A stretch of DNA of 6,809 nt. It comes from Lachnospiraceae bacterium (GTDB lineage Bacteria; Bacillota_A; Clostridia; Lachnospirales; Lachnospiraceae). The first letter of the stretch is position 1, and each line of letters opens with the position of its first letter. Below are positions 6,476 through 6,809 of the stretch, in pieces. Made by a program: the position numbers and the translations under genes. The stretch is taken from assembly GCA_031262285.1 (NCBI GenBank), contig JAISHZ010000132.1, positions 1 through 6,809 on the forward strand, in the 5' to 3' direction. The notes below the pieces were generated by a model. The model saw only the letters and a program-made list of their open reading frames with translations. It was not told the DNA's origin and did no database searches.

Positions 6476-6504
6476 AATATAGCATACAAATCGTATGCGA
6501 ACAA
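6476..6504 (-). promoter_or_regulatory. Promoter of the lipoprotein/small membrane protein operon
   Basis: On the minus strand, -35 TTGTTC (6499-6504), a 17-nt spacer and -10 TATATT (6476-6481). Transcription is expected near 6469, giving a leader of about 75 nt before the ATG at 6393. The spacer is fully occupied by a palindrome, listed separately. Confidence 0.55.
6482..6498. promoter_or_regulatory. Candidate operator: 6-5-6 palindrome filling the promoter spacer
   Basis: GCATAC (6482-6487) and GTATGC (6493-6498) are perfect inverted repeats 5 nt apart. They fit exactly between the -10 and -35 boxes of the lipoprotein promoter, where a bound protein would block polymerase or, in MerR style, remodel the spacer. 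The regulator is not encoded in the window. Confidence 0.5.
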
Positions 6505-6543
6505 GATGTGATTGGTAAACAACTTTCGTTTCTTTGATGATCC

Positions 6544-6579
6544 AAAAAGAGACGCATCGGCTAAACCGATGCGTCTCTT
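6544..6579 (-). terminator. Strong intrinsic terminator of the tRNA cluster
   Basis: AAGAGACGCATCGG (6547-6560) and CCGATGCGTCTCTT (6566-6579) pair perfectly over 14 bp around a 5-nt loop. Read leftward the stem runs into TTTTT (6548-6544). It lies 8 nt beyond the 3' end of tRNA-Leu and isolates the lipoprotein promoter from tRNA transcription. Rightward there is no T-run, so it works in one direction. Confidence 0.92.
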
Positions 6580-6587
6580 GTGAGTTC

Positions 6588-6671
6588 TGCTGGTGACCGG
6601 ACTTGAACCGGTACGGGATTGCTCCCGAGGGATTTTAAGTCCCTTGCGTCTGCCTATTCCGCCACACCAGC
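6588..6671 (-). tRNA. tRNA-Leu (anticodon UAA)
   Basis: An 84-nt cloverleaf. Acceptor arms GCTGGTG/CACCAGC pair fully, with A as discriminator (6588). The anticodon arm is AGGGA/TCCCT with loop CTTAAAA; the anticodon TAA is at 6635-6637 and reads UUA. A long variable arm (CGGGA...TCCCG) marks it as class II, and the T-arm loop is GGTTCAAGTCC. CCA is not encoded (GAA follows). It is the last gene of the tRNA cluster. Confidence 0.96.
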
Positions 6672-6691
6672 CTGTAAATAAAAAAATGCCA

Positions 6692-6765
6692 CGACCCAGA
6701 AGGGACTCGAACCCTCGACCTCCGCCGTGACAGGGCGGCGCTCTAACCAACTGAGCCACTGGGCC
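6692..6765 (-). tRNA. tRNA-Asp (anticodon GUC)
   Basis: A 74-nt cloverleaf. Acceptor arms GGCCCAG/CTGGGTC pair with one G-U wobble, and the discriminator is G (6692), an aspartate identity base. The anticodon loop CTGTCAC has GTC at 6729-6731; the T-arm is GAGGGTTCGAGTCCCTT. CCA is not encoded. A 20-nt AT-rich spacer separates it from tRNA-Leu, so both should come from one precursor. No promoter is visible in the 44 nt to the right edge, so transcription probably begins outside the window. Confidence 0.96.
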
Positions 6766-6809
6766 ATTTACTTGTACGGGTTCATGTCGTAGGACAAAAA
6801 CACGCACTT

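Noticed and set aside
6588..6765. tRNA 3' ends as phage or island attachment sites
   Set aside because: I found no second copy of either tRNA 3' end and no integrase in the window.
6394..6807. The N-terminal 138 codons of the long open frame that continues upstream of the lipoprotein
   Set aside because: It runs through two perfect tRNA genes and a strong terminator; the lipoprotein has its own ATG, ribosome binding site and signal peptide at 6393.

Overview
The window looks like a chromosomal segment of a low-to-moderate GC Gram-positive anaerobe, most likely a member of the Clostridia (Lachnospiraceae-like). The grounds are strong AGGAGG-type ribosome binding sites, sigma-A type promoters, tRNA genes without an encoded CCA, a clostridial-style hybrid sensor kinase, and a zinc-ribbon/TPR protein that resembles, from memory only, a family common in Lachnospiraceae. 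No phage, transposon, CRISPR array or rRNA is visible.

Layout. Positions 1-955 hold a leftward operon: a promoter with a perfect TATAAT, a 52-residue acidic protein, then (6 nt further on) a zinc-ribbon TPR protein that runs off the left edge. Positions 1051-2928 hold a leftward orphan hybrid histidine kinase. Its real start is probably a GTG at 2928, not the ATG at 2988, because that ATG lies inside the -10 box of its own promoter. A divergent promoter pair (2987-3014 leftward, 3083-3111 rightward) separates it from a rightward three-gene operon (3166-5149): a PLDc_N-type small membrane protein, an ABC-2 type ATPase and an ABC-2 type permease. This is the same order as Bacillus subtilis yxlE-yxlF-yxlG, without the sigma/anti-sigma genes of that locus.

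Convergent to this operon is a leftward pair, a lipoprotein of unknown function (5446-6393) and a 61-residue two-helix membrane protein (5186-5371). Its promoter has a 17-bp palindrome that exactly fills the -35/-10 spacer. Right of it is a leftward tRNA-Asp(GUC)/tRNA-Leu(UAA) cluster ending in a very strong intrinsic terminator.

How the parts may work together. The ABC operon should make a small exporter or membrane-remodelling transporter. The kinase senses something outside the membrane through its extracytoplasmic domain and passes phosphate to its own receiver domain, but no HPt protein or DNA-binding response regulator is present here, so a link between kinase and transporter rests only on divergent placement. 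The most noteworthy signals beyond the genes are regulatory: palindromes at the kinase and lipoprotein promoters, and matching GCGCG/CGCGC hairpins just before the ribosome binding sites of both downstream ABC genes. I see no clear evidence for a wholly new multi-gene system.
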